Below are positions 26,501-38,900 of a stretch of DNA of 64,000 nucleotides, one piece after another. The stretch covers positions 1,922,001-1,986,000 of the forward strand of contig JAJKFH010000385.1 of assembly GCA_023333565.1 (NCBI GenBank), in the 5' to 3' direction. The position numbers and the translations under genes are program-made. Under the pieces are notes generated by a model. The model was not told the DNA's origin, searched no databases, and saw only the letters and a list, made by a program, of their open reading frames with translations. Position 1 is the stretch's first letter, and every line of letters begins with the position of its first letter. This stretch comes from Puffinus mauretanicus. Taxonomy: Eukaryota; Chordata; Aves; Procellariiformes; Procellariidae.

Positions 26501-29500
26501 ATGCCAGAAATTCAGACTCATAGCCTCCCTTGTGAGTACTCCAGACGGCAGAGGAAATTAGATCTGTGTGTTTGTATCGATCTGTCATAAAACTGGAGAC
26601 CACTTGCAAAACCAAAGTTTGGATTTTTAAACCTCAGATGTGTACAATCTGAGCCTGCATCTGGTCTTCATTTAAAACAACACAGCATAATGTTGTTGAT
26701 CTGGTAAAACAGTGAACGTAAATAGGATCTTTAGATAACTTTTATATCAAGTTTTGGAAGGTTTTTGTTGGCATTTTTCTAGGGTTTGACCCTGTAAGGG
26801 AAAGGAACGTGTTCAGGTGACTGCTGACTTGCCTCCACTTTTCTCTTTGGACTGTGATATACCCACATGTGAGGGCAGTCTAACTGTATCACCAAATTAG
26901 AACAACGTTTGTTCACCTCTCTTTTTCAAGAAGCAGGAAGACTCGGTATCCTGCAAGGTTACAGATCTAACGACACTTTCTCCCCATGTCCACAAGAAGT
27001 GGCTAATCTCCCTGCCTGCCAAGCCATTTCATTTTCATTTCACTTTTAATCAAAATCTGTACAACCATGAATAATACTTCCAACTGCCTGCGCACTTGAA
27101 CCTTGAGAGCTTCTGTCTCGCTGGAAAGCATAAAACTGGGTTTTACAAAGACGGAAACACAAAATGCAGGCAAGTTATTATTTCACCTGCCCCTAGTCAT
27201 AAGGAAAGTGGAAGTCTGCCTGTCTCGCTTCGGCTGCTTGCTTTCTGGGCTGAAGCTGTCAGAACTCAGGAACTCACAGTTCTCCTCCTCTATAAGGAAG
27301 TCAAACATAATTGTGCTTCTCACTCATGTATGGACGAGCTGGGATGCACGCATGGGAGGAATGCATGCAGGTCAATGTCTATGTGATACTACTATGTGGA
27401 TCTCCAAAAGAACCAATGTACTTTTCACTGAAGAACAAGTCATCTTTGCTTATGTCCACCAACTAGGTTTTATTCACATTATTCTTCTGTGTCTCCATTG
27501 CAAGGATATTCTTAGGCTTACTAAATCAATAAGTACTGTGGGGACTAATTTTCTTGGGGATGTCTTCCCAAATCTAAACTGAAGACTTCTACCATAAACC
27601 ACCGAAATTTCAAAGTGCAGACCAGAAACCATAGAACAACTGTTGTTATAGACATCCTTTGACTGGATTAACACAGTAGCCAAAAGTCCACCAACTCTCG
27701 TGGACTTATGCTGAAAATCACTCTCAATAAAGGAAGTATTTTACGGATAGAAAACTGAGGAAGGAGCAGTGTAGGTCTCATGGGAGGGCAGTGAAAACCA
27801 ATGAAATTTGTATCAGGGAACACAGACCTGTTATCTCAGTAACATGGCTGGGAGAGGTGAATGTTCCTTTGAAATGCTAAATGGGCTAAAGGGGCAAATG
27901 TGGGTCAAACAGCCCAAGCCCTACTGCTACAGCTATTTCTGCTAGCACTGCCATTCAGGAACCTGCAGAGACAGACCGGGAACTGGGGAATAGATGCCGG
28001 ACTACAGGTCTGCGTCACTGGAGTCAAGAAGAGGGGCTGCAGCAAGGACACAAGGGGCTGTGGGTGCCAGAAAGCCCTGCTGTGTGACAACCACTCTCTT
28101 GGATGCACGTTGCATCCCAAGGGGGTAGGGGAGCCAAAAAAAGCTATAGGCTGAGGTCCCTTATGCACCAAAGCTGACATCTCTTTTACGCTTATGCACA
28201 GGGAAAAGCTGAATATGACCTTGATACGCTCTTGCACTGCATGCAGCAAGTTTCAGACCTCCTGAGAAACGAGGAGGTCTTTCCACCCACCCATCTCCCA
28301 GTGCATCTGGGGAAGAGCAGAGCCATAAGACCCCGAAAGCACCACAGTACTGAACAGGTTTGCACTACAAACAGTAAAAGGTGTTGTTATCTGCCAGAGG
28401 TAACCCAAGAAATCCACAGGAGAACTGAAATTAGCCCAGTGCTTTATTTCAAGTGCGGTTGTGATATTTCTCCCACCCTGTCAATGAGTGACAAATAGTT
28501 TTGCTGAGATGTTTTATGGCTTTGGGTAATCCCTGATCTCAAAGTCCTTCCAGGCATGGCTGCTCTCAGCCTGAGCACCACAGACCTGCAGGAGATCTTC
28601 TCCCCAGTTTTTTATGCTCCTCAGAGGGGCACCAACTGTTTGCATCCTTTAGCGGTCCTTGGCTGAAAGCAAGAAAAAAAATTTCTGCCTTTGTCGTTAA
28701 TAATACGTCATACTGCAGTAATATCCCAATTGCTTTTAGCAATTGTTTTCCATCTCTACACAAAACTCTTAACCAATTACTGTAGTGCGTAATCATGAAC
28801 GTCATTAAGCACAAATAGCCAGTACCTGACAGGTAATAAAATGAGTAATAACATAATTACTACTACGTACTATTGTTAACAAACCCAATTTTATATTGAG
28901 GCTATGATTCAGGACTTTTTACTCGCTTTCAACAAATACATAGGTTAATCTTAAAATTAGTAATTAGCAATACTCTTTCAATATACAGTATTAAAACCAT
29001 CACAATTTGTTTATCTCTTCCCAATCTACATGAGTAGCTTCCTTTTCTTCATGTTTAGTACAACTGCATTACTGGGCTTTATTTTTATTTTGAAGGAAGC
29101 TGTGAAAGCAGTAAGTGAAAAAATACTGACTAGAAAAGGCACTCTGTATTGAATTTCTTTAAATAAAAAAATAATCTTACCATATTTTGGCACTGATTCC
29201 TGTTTTTTTTTACCTCCTACGGCTGGCAATACCGCAATATGCAGGATGTTACACTGACAGAAGATATGATTCAAGGGAGTTCTTTCCACTGTCTTCCAGA
29301 ATTCTATTGAAATCCAGTGGTTGACCACCAAACTATAAAATAAAACTGGAACTGATGCAAATTTTTAAATACTGAAAGTAATGATCCATTTCACTGGATC
29401 ACCTAGAGTTGATTAAATTGTTATTGGATGACCTTCACAGTGCAAAAATAGAAATGGAGGAACAGGTAAGAATATAAAATGCAAGACTGCACTAACAACA

Positions 29501-30140
29501 AAATGCTCTGCTGAAAACTGAGAACTTGGAGGCTGAAAGCAACGGAGAGTAAGAAACAGCTGAATATGCAGTAGCTAAACTTTCACTGACTACAGGCTAT
29601 CAACAGGCTGAGACCACACAAAAATCAAAGGCAATCTTAGGTTGTACTAACTGAGATGTTTCCAGAATTGATGGGAAATCCCGTTGTTCGTGCCATTATA
29701 TATGATACTATAGGACATCATCTAAATGTTGTGTATTGTTCATACCATCCTCATTCAAGAATGATAAGCACAAAGAGACGCAATGAAGCAGCGCCACGCT
29801 GGTATCAGAAATGATGAGCCAGTCTCATGAGCAGAGAGAAAAAGATACTGGCTTAGGAGTCTAGCCTTATCTAAACAAAAAGTGAGAGGAACAGAACTGT
29901 TGTCTATAAACTTTCAGGCGAGTTAAAAGCAGAGTGCAAGAAAAGCTATTTAAGTGATGCTGAGAGATCCTAAGGTAAAAATTAGACAAAGTTTTGGAGC
30001 AAAATTTTCTAATTGTTACTTGAGGAAAGATCTTAAACAACTTTCAGAGAACTGTAATAAACAATCCAAGGGATTATGTGTTATAATATTCTGCAGAAGA
30101 CCTTCCAGTCCCGTGATTTATAATTACATGTTTTACACTG
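20584..30140 (-). other. DEPTOR: DEPTOR intron 1, part nearest exon 2
   Basis: The 27-kb first intron begins here in plus-strand order. This stretch holds an AT-rich microsatellite (listed separately), a short A run near 25728-25745 and several small chance open frames. The longest is 159 codons at 27103-27582 on the plus strand and has no recognisable domain. No exon, RNA gene or intact transposon was recognised. Confidence 0.7.
24605..24795. repeat. AT-rich microsatellite (ATAT/ATGT mixture)
   Basis: About 190 bp of interrupted alternating A/T with CA, TG and GC breaks, for example repeated ATATAT, GATATAT and TGCATATAT blocks. It contains many small palindromes and is likely length-variable between individuals. 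Confidence 0.85.
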
Positions 30141-30293
30141 TGTCGTGGTTTAACGACATTTAAATCAACATTGGGACCAGCGACTATTAAACCAATATAA
30201 TGAATGCTTATGACCAATTTTGCCTTAACACGCTTTGGTCAGATCTGTCGTTATCTCAACCCCTCATGCCCCATGTTGGGCGCTAAAAAGGAC
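30141..30293 (-). mobile_element. Internal (leader) remnant of an LTR retroelement with a 14-bp 3' LTR stub
   Basis: About 153 bp lie between two identical 14-mers TGTCGTGGTTTAAC, one at 30141 and one at the start of the LTR at 30294. On the minus strand, the part next to the LTR begins with a primer binding site, so this is the 5' leader of the element. The isolated 14-mer at 30141 matches the end of the element's own LTR, as if only the last bases of the 3' LTR survived a deletion of the whole coding interior. No gag, pro or pol sequence remains. Confidence 0.55.
30268..30285 (-). other. Degenerate primer binding site, tRNA-Lys1,2 type
   Basis: Read on the minus strand this 18-mer is TAGCGCCCAACATGGGGC. 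It matches the known tRNA-Lys1,2 primer site of several retroviruses at 16 of 18 positions; both differences are C-to-T type changes. It sits 8 nt inside the LTR edge, which fixes the element's orientation as minus. Confidence 0.7.
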
Positions 30294-30784
30294 TGTCGTG
30301 GTTTAACTCGGCAGGCAGCCAAACACCACGCAGCTGCTCGCTCACTCCCCCCAGCCCCCGATGGGATGGGTAGAGAATCAGTAAGAGTGAGAAAAACTTG
30401 TGGGTTGAGATAAAGACAGTTTAATAGAACAGAAAAGGAAGGGGGGTGGGGGGAAATAGAATATACAAAACGAGTGATGCACAATGCAATTGCTGACCGA
30501 TAACCAAGTAGCGATTGCTACTTCCTGGAACACACCTACCTATATACTGAGCATGACATCACACAGTATGGAATATCCCATTGGCCAGCTGGGCCAGCTG
30601 TCCCGGCTATGCTCCCTCCCAGCCTCTTGTGTGCTTGGCAGAGCATGGAAGCTGAATGTCCTTGACTAGAAGGGTACTTAGCAACAACTAAAAACATCAA
30701 TGTGTTATCAACACTCCTCTCATACTAAATCCAAAACACAGCACTAGGAAGGAATTTAACTCTATACCAGCCGAAACCAGGACA
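30294..30784 (-). mobile_element. Avian ERV LTR (5' LTR, minus orientation)
   Basis: A 491-bp LTR lying in DEPTOR intron 1. On the plus strand it begins TGTCGTGGTTTAAC and ends GAAACCAGGACA, so it has the TG...CA ends expected of a retroviral LTR. Internal landmarks such as GGTTGAGATAAAGACAGTTT and CATTGGCCAGCTGGGCCAGC are familiar to me from a common non-galliform avian ERV LTR; the exact family name would need a repeat library. A primer binding site follows it on the minus strand. The flanks show only a weak possible target duplication (CACTG on the left, CCCTG on the right), consistent with an old and partly deleted insertion. Confidence 0.8.
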
Positions 30785-33700
30785 CCCTGATATCTATGAA
30801 CAACCTTGGAAATACTACAGGGAGGAAGAATATCAGAGACTGGCCTCTGAATGCACTATACCAGGACCCACAGCCTTTCTAAAGTCCTGTTTCATGTCAG
30901 CTGCAAAAAAGAAAAGTTCAAGTACTGCCTATATTAAGACATTTGCTGTTTATATTAAAGCTTTTATTAAAAGTATGCAGACATACAGACCTTCTTCACG
31001 TGCTTGCCAAAGCACAGGAGCTGTAAGTATGACGAGAGTCGTCCGTATTTGTGAGCATGCTTTTGCCACAGGGTATTACTTGGTTTTCATTTTTACCGTG
31101 CAAGCATACAATAGTCCTTACGTGGCTGACTGGAAGGGTAGGTATTTAACTGGCCTGTCATTATTGTACAGTCAACACCAAACTAGTGGCAAGATTTCCT
31201 CCAACGTCTGAGGGAAATCCTACAACCTTTGTGACATACAACTGTGTCAAAAAAAGGCTGGGGATCTGCTGTGAGGAGACCCCGTCAGTTGGCTAGCAGC
31301 ATGCAGAGACGCCAAGGGTCTGGTCTGCTTCCTTGCTAAATCAAAGCACAGAAGCCAGGAGGAGCTGCAATGGCAGAGGATCCCTCTGTCAGCTCCACGG
31401 CCCAGCTCTTTTTTTTTGCATTTTACCCTTGGGTGAAGTCTCTATGAGTCTGTCCTCAGCTGGCTTTCCTGCCTCCACGTGCAACACCCACTCATCCTGC
31501 TGAGACCCAAATCACCAGGTTTGCAGGAACCTCCAGCCCCTCATTTGAGATCTTGTGAAGCTACCACGAAGAATCTGTCTATATAGTCATAGTCACACGG
31601 GTCTTTTTAAGCCTGGAATTTGTCTAATTTTATATAGTGGCACATGATTTTTTAAAAAATGTATTTATTGAAATAATAGAGAGTATGTAATTATTAAAGT
31701 AAATAACTCAAAACAGGATAGAAGCCTAAATAGAGTCATGTTACAGCCTTTTTCAGCTCCCTTAAGTTGTCATGTTTGCTTAAGAAAAACATTGCTTTGA
31801 GTGTAAAATATAAGCCAGTATGACCTTCACAGCCAGCTGGAGGCAACAAATCAGTACAATCCTAATTAACATTCTGCTCATTTATATATGTTTTTCTTAA
31901 AGAGAAACCTGTAACATCCAATATGGTTTCACTGCGAGTGCCAAATGAAAAAGAAGAAATGAATCATCATCTACAGAGAAAAAATGAAAAATGTCTTGGA
32001 AAGCTATTGATTGCCCCAAACTACACTGAATGAGTTCCAAACGCATCTATGCCAAATGGTAACAATGATTTTACTCAACAATTCTGCAACATAACACTAC
32101 TGTATTCATTTTTTAAACACAAAAAGGATTGCTCTCTGATACAAATGTTTTAATGATAACGAACCATCCTATCTGCTTTAAATCTCTTTCTTTATCTAAG
32201 TCATACAAACATGTAGCACGAAGAATTATGGTATATGACTTTAAATGGATTCCTCAATGGCATGAAGTTACTCACTGCTTAAATTCTGGCAGGCTAATGA
32301 AGAACTTTATCATTAAGGAAAATGTTTTAATAAAAATCCTAGTTAAAGACTAATTCTATTTAAATGATTTTACTTTTGCAAAAATCTAGCCTGGGAATGG
32401 TTTCTTTCCATGAGCTCAGCATTTTTCTATATCTGATGTGACATGAACAGATACACAGCTGCTGCATAACCACTCTTTATGAATAGTTCCTTCTGTCAGG
32501 GCGCTATCAAGGATCTTGTCTTGTTTGATTAGGCCTTGTTAAATGTTCACAAGTAGATGAGCTTTGAAAAGATAAATATTACAGAAGCGTTCTTCCTCTG
32601 CTCTTAAGATTAAATGGAAATTTTCCTTTAAAATAATAAATAAATCAATAAGGAGCCCAGAGAAGTTCTGCTGCTCTACTGAACAGCTTGCTCCCATTGC
32701 TGGGCCATGTGTTTGCCATTTCTCACTCTAGGCAAAATTCTCTTTCCACACATGCAGAAAGCTCAGTGAACAGGTATTTATGTGGTCTGACAATAAATTC
32801 AAACTGTGACTTCTCACTGCTTTAATAACTAAGAACACGCACCCTGACTCTTATTCACCAAGTAACAGCATCAGCTTTACATACGGGGTCAGCCTCAGTT
32901 GAATGCTGGTAGACTTAGATTACAACAATATGGTTATGTTTACAGCAAACTCCAAACTCTGGGTCAGGCCTGAACTTGAATCCAAAACACATGTTGCACA
33001 GACAGTTAGGGGTAGGCTTTAGATGGGCAACAGGACAAGAGAAGGTGAGAGGTTAGGGCCTGCACTGTGCCTTTACAAAGACTCAGATATCACCGATCAT
33101 TGGTGTAAATGTCCCAACACTGTGTGTTAATCCTAAATCCAATTCATTGACTCAAGACGAGCCTTGTCATTGCCTGTCCTGAAGAAAGGCTGGATCTATA
33201 GAAGCCTGGGTATGGTTGCTCCTCAGATGGTGTCAACAACCACGGTTGGGCAGATGGACCATGGGCACTTCTTGTTGTAGCTACCCAGACATGTGGAGGC
33301 ATGCTAAAGAGCACGCCAAGGTTTAGTCCATTATTCGTCCTGGCTATCAAAGCACAACACAAACAGTGCCAATTGGGTCTTAATTTGAACGTAACTACAA
33401 TGCTGAATGCTGAACTCCACAAGATTTCAGTCCATATGTAAGTAGGCTGTGCATAGATGAACTGCTGAAACTGCAAAAGGTTTGTGGCCACTGAAGACAT
33501 GAAATCACCCTTCAAGTGGCCAACACCTTTCTGTGTCTTCTTCCACAGGTCTATCATTTTCTGAGGTGGAATACTGATATTTTACATGAAAAGATGTGCT
33601 GTGTACAGTCTTCAGCCTGCAAGCAAAATGGCACAATTTCCAGTCCATTGGAACTTTTTCTTAGCCATTGTATGTTTAAATAAATTATTTTCTCTGTGTT

Positions 33701-35238
33701 TATTGTGCTTCTCCTAAACAGTTTACGCAATCCTTTTTTTCTTCCTCCTTCGCCCCAGTAATGTGCTTCCCAAGAGTACTGTTGTTACTGGCCTCATATA
33801 AACTCAGATGTTCCATATTCATCAGAAAAGAAATCAACACAGAGTACAAACATATTTCATGTGAAATTATGTAGGATACACTGGTGGTGATTTACAGATT
33901 TAAGCAAAAAAAGTCAAATAAAGTTCTTAATATATTAGTTTGGAGCAGTTCTAGCCCCTTTGTGGCCAAAGTGAATGCAAGCAATTATCTTTCAACCACC
34001 ACTGTTTGATTCATTACAGTAGGTCCAAAGCGTACCACTTGGAAAAACCACCACTTTATAGAAACCTAAAACGATTGGATTTTCCCCCATTACGAAATAT
34101 TTTTAAAGGATCTAGGCCTTGCAGCACTGTGATAAAGCACAATGGCATACAGAGAAAGGAACAAATCTCATTGCTTTGTGTGTGTTGAAAGAAATATTAT
34201 TATTTTCAAAAAGGTGGGATAATGGTTGGGCACATGCCCGGTTTAATCACGTCTTTGTTCACATTTGTAAAGGCAAGGGAATATATCTCATTACCTTCCA
34301 AAAGGATTATTGGATGAGACACGCCCCTCCAAGGGAAGAAAGTGTTAACAGTGCTAATACCTTCTTCCCTCAACACGGGACTGGAAATCCACTTTCCACA
34401 AGCAAAGTTGGAGTTGCAGGACTATGGAAACCCAGGAATTGATGCACACAAATGAATCTCAAACTGGGCCCTTTGTGCACAGTGTGAGAGGATCTGAGAG
34501 CGCTCGATCCGTTTGTGGTATCACCGTGTAGGCAGCGAGAACGGAGGAGTAGGTGGTTCACCCCAAGATTACTGTTCCTCTTGTAATGCCAACACGACAT
34601 AGCCAGCAGCATTTCTGGCACTAACCAGTGACCTACTGGCCTTCCAGCATGTATTACTCCGTACACTGCCCCCAATCTTTTCTCTATTCTCATCCTTCAA
34701 GGACTGATATAAAACCAGTATGTCCTAAGTATGTGCACTTTGGTTTCTGTCCCCCAAGTTCTTAAGAAATGAATATACAGATAACCTCACAGACACCTTG
34801 AAAAGCTCTCTTGGTGGCAGGAAGAGTTGCGATGTTGGCATCCCATGAATCTCGCATGATCTGGGGTAAAATCCTGGCCTGACTTAAGACAGCGTGGTCA
34901 AGGGAACCAGGTTCTCACCTTCACGTCTTCATAAAAGTCTCAGGTGAAACTGAGAGATTTCAAAAGTTCTTGGGCATTCATTTGGAAATGGATACATTTC
35001 TCATCCTTAAATTTGCTTGAAAAGCTGGACAATGTGAAAGGAGTGGTACTGTCAACCACTGCATGCGTTGTACAAACTAACCCAGCTGATTTTGCACTGA
35101 GGTAGGTTAGGAAGTATTCTCACAAGCCCTCCCACCAGTGCTACTGAGTGGATAATAATCTCTGGTTACCAGCCAGTTACAAAATGCTGATAATGTCAGC
35201 CACCACAGTTTAAAGAAGACATCACACCATGCCTTCAT
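30785..35238 (-). other. DEPTOR: DEPTOR intron 1, between LTR and CR1
   Basis: 4.5 kb of intron without a recognised gene or repeat. A 137-codon minus-strand open frame at 33144-33557 has no domain signature, no splice context and no repeated copy here, and is best read as chance. Confidence 0.7.
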
Positions 35239-35725
35239 GAAACACAGAGTAATTCAGGTTGGAAGGGACCTCTGGAGATCATCTGTCCAACCTATACTGA
35301 AAGCATGCCCAGTCAGTACAAGTTGCTCAGGGTCATGTCCAGGCAAGACTTTCATATCTTTGAGCTTCTCTGGGCCCCTACTCCAATTTTTTACATATGC
35401 TCATGGTGAATAATTCTTTCCAAATGTCTAATTAGAAAGTCCCTTGCAAATTTTGCCTCCTGCCTCTTGTCCTATCCCCATGCACCTTGGAGAAGACTCT
35501 CTCCCTGTTTCCCTATGCCTTCCCTTTTAAGTAGTAGCAGCAAGATCCCCCTGAGTCTTCTCTCCTCTAGGCTGAGCAGACCCAGCCCTCAGCATCTCCT
35601 TGTACATCATGTGCTCCTGGCTAAGGGGTCAAGCGCATCTGACACATCCAGCCCACCCCCACCCTGAGAACCAGCCCTCCCTGGGGCTTGCTCCAGTGTG
35701 TCAATGCATTTCTTGTATGAAGACA
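35239..35725 (-). mobile_element. CR1 LINE 3'-end fragment
   Basis: The plus strand shows the reverse complement of the CR1 3' region: a TTCAGGTTGGAAGGGACCTC block, then GGAGATCATCTGTCCAACC, then AGTTGCTCAGGGTCATGTCC, a CTTGTCCTATCCCCATGCAC block, and GTCTTCTCTCCTCTAGGCTG followed by CTCCAGTGTGTCAATGC. This order is diagnostic of CR1, the dominant LINE of birds. The fragment is 5'-truncated as usual and carries no reverse transcriptase coding. Many substitutions and small gaps suggest an old copy. The short terminal repeats normally seen at the CR1 3' end are largely eroded. Confidence 0.88.
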
Positions 35726-35854
35726 CCTTTTTGCTGTCTATTTTAGATAATTGCATAATTTTGCATAAATTAAGGTTGCAATAATAAGCTTTTAATAAAC
35801 CTCGTTTTATTTCTTTTTTTCAGTGTGCTTTTAAGAACCTACTTTCATCGCCTC

Positions 35855-35908
35855 GTCTAATTAGACAAGCAGCAGTATGATACCAATGGCTCCTATTACG
35901 GAGCCATT
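35855..35908. other. Palindrome and hairpin cluster in intron 1
   Basis: GTCTAATTAGAC (35855-35866) is a perfect 12-bp palindrome with a TAATTA homeodomain-type core. Nineteen bases further on, AATGGCTCC (35885-35893) and GGAGCCATT (35900-35908) form a perfect 9-bp inverted repeat with a 6-nt loop, followed by T's. It lies just outside the CR1 fragment. A role is unproven: it could be a transcription-factor binding element or coincidence. Confidence 0.35.
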
Positions 35909-38900
35909 TTTCTCATCAGAGATCTACTTATTAATTTAACCTCGTCTATTTCTACCGTTTCCCAAAAGACTTGAAAGGTCTGAGTCTGTCCAAATGCTAT
36001 TAGTTTTGAAAATATTTTAATTGTCCAAGACAAGTCTTTAAGCCTCTAGCCCCAAATAATTCTCAAAATGGTACTTGTACAATCTGTTTTGGGATTTGTA
36101 CATGATGATGCTACTTTGAGCTTCTTCACATCACAATCTCCCTCTGTTTGCACTGACCAAGCAATAAAACAGCAGTTTAAGCTAGGAGTTACTCTTTCTA
36201 CATCTTAGTAAAAATAAATTAATTTCAGCTAGAGGAAAGTATAAGTTAATTACATTTCGAGCATCAGGAAACAATTAACAGCTTTCTATTATATCACCCT
36301 GATTTCTAAGCTATACAATTACATGCTACCGCAGAAAAGGATGTGTGATTATCAAGAGACGGATCTTTTCTGCAAAAAATGAAAGGAAATTGTTCCACCG
36401 CTGACAATCAGCGCTATAAATAATGCTTAGCTAATATCTTTTCCGAAGTCGTTTCCATTATTCGCAATCCTAACTTTGAGGGACCTGTTGGCCATGTGTT
36501 GTCAGATTCTCCTCCCAAAGAGGATGAGTGTAAGTGCTGGACTCTCATTCCTCTGATCCTCAGACAAGCACTCACAACTTCAGCTTCCTGTGAATATTCT
36601 GCAATACTCATTGGAATTAAACTAAAAATCATTGTTTTTACGAACCATATTGTAATTATGCCTTGCGTTTGGTTTGCCTCTTAAATCAGAGCTGAGAATG
36701 GTTTGTGGAAACACAAGGGAATACACAGGCTTGCTTTAAGCAGCCCCAATGCTCTGAAGACACGAGTAACAATGTGAAGGGCAACAGATACTATATATGA
36801 ACACTTCTTTTTAACTCCTGCCAATAAACTCATTTGGCCTAATATGCAGGAAAGTGGTGCACACACAGCGGATTGTACAACAATTCAGCTGAATACTAAT
36901 GCAAACATTACGGCAATATATCCCTTTTGGCATGGCCCTTAGCGTGAGAAGCAATGACACAAACCCACATAAACCTCCACAACTCCAAGTCAAAGGCCAT
37001 TGTGCTAGATGGCAACTGTGTTACTGGGGATGGAGAATCTTCCCAAACCAGGTAGATTATATATGATCCATAAGAGATAAATATGATAGTGTTAGTGCTG
37101 CTTATCAGCAGAAGAACTTTGGTCTCTGCAGATTACTCGTGCAATGCACCTCCAGGACAGCTATACCTCTCCCCCAGAAAGTTCAAGTTCTGTTCCAAGT
37201 TCTCCTTCCCTATTATCTTACACCTCAAGGCTTCTTCTATGCACTGTCCTTGCAAACATCGTCTTGTCTGGCTCCTAGCTAGCTGGAAAGATAGTTTCCA
37301 CAGCTCTTGATCTCACCAACGTTGCCCATCTCCCTGATTCCTTCCACTGCCTCCTCCTCTTCTGTCACATGAAACACAGTATTACCATGCTTACCTTCAC
37401 ATTCAAGCTCCCATCTTTGCTATCACCGTCTCTCAGGTGGTGTTGGCTTTTGCTCTGATCGGCCATTTACTTCCAATTTTGCCATTTGGTTTTAAATCTT
37501 CAAGCGAGCATCTTTGTGCTTGCTGCCTTAATACACAGGAGGCACCCTCACCCAAACAGCCACAGAGCTGCCTGGATGTAGTCCCCCAAATCCTGCCCAG
37601 TATTGCTATGATCTCTACCAAAAACTTGACATCTTAACAGGGGTTGGGCGGAATGGATGAAAGGGGTGGGAAGGGGCTCCTGGACTGGCACAGCTGTACT
37701 TTTAACATCAGGGTTTGACTCCATGAGAAGCCAATCTCACTGTGGGGTCCCGCAGTAAAAGCAGGGGTCTGTGGAGCTCCTCACCCCCTGACTCCAGGCC
37801 AGCTGACCTTATCCCTTGCCCTGTCCTTGGTGTTAGTCTGACGCGACGGTGAGGTGTCTGAGCTCCCCAGACTGCTCACCCTGGGGCCAGACACACACCA
37901 ACGCAGGGGCACCAGGCCAAGCAGCAGGAGCCCTGGTCCAGGGGAGCTGGGCTGCCCTTTCCTGCAGCAGCAGCTGGACACACCGGCTCAACGCCGCCGT
38001 AAAACCCACAGCATGACCTACAGCCCCCTGGTTCTCCACAGAAACCAGAAAACTCTCATCTGCCTGCAAATCCCTGTGACGCAGCTGTGGTAGCCCCTGT
38101 AATCACCCACACAATCACAAGGAAATGGAGAATTACGGCCTTGTTATGTGAAAAACAGCTTCTATATTTGCTCTGAATTAGCAAGCCCAATCAGGCATAT
38201 TTTTTAATTATTCGTAAATACACCTTGGAGATCTGAATGCATTTACTGGATTGAGGCACTGTTAAGAAGCAAACTACGAAGACCATAAAATTATAGGGCT
38301 GATAATTAAGGTAGGGGGTTGCATTCTGAAGTAGTGCTGTCACATTGGTAGCACTGTGATGTGCTGGTCGTATAAATTACATAGTACAAATTTCAACACA
38401 TGTGAAATGTCAATATTTGTCTCTATTCATGCACAACACCCTGTCAAGAGTGCAGAAGTAAAGGTAAAAACCTTGAAAAAGAAATAATCTAGGCAAATTG
38501 CAAACATAGTTTCTGTTCCTATCTGGTAACAACATGTGCATTGGGCATTTAAACTCAACATGATTTTTATAGTCTGCCTTCCTCTGGAGTCTGAAATTTT
38601 TTAATCGGAATCCAGCAAATGTTTAACCCACATTGAGTTTAGGCAAATTAAGCACTGAGGGGGTGGTCAAGCAAACCCAGCGGTGGCTGCGGCCACCGTT
38701 CCCTCTCTCCGTCCTTGACCACGCATTTCTGCCAGCTCCCTCACCCCAGTGCTGGCACTGGTCTGACTTCATGCTGAGCCTGTTTAGAAAGTTAAATTTT
38801 TCTTATTTGGCTTCAGCTGCTTTAGTTCCCTGAACTTTTAATCCCAGACGAACACCAGTGCGAAGTGCAAGGGAAGCGGTAAGAGCGGGGCAGTAGCAGC

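Noticed and set aside
27103..27582. 159-codon plus-strand open frame in intron 1
   Set aside because: No recognisable protein family; the apparent start is not a clear ATG; the composition looks non-coding.
33144..33557. 137-codon minus-strand open frame in intron 1
   Set aside because: No domain, codon pattern or splice context. A frame of this length is expected by chance in 64 kb.
35885..35914. Hairpin followed by T run resembling a bacterial intrinsic terminator
   Set aside because: The window is avian nuclear DNA; that terminator type does not operate here.
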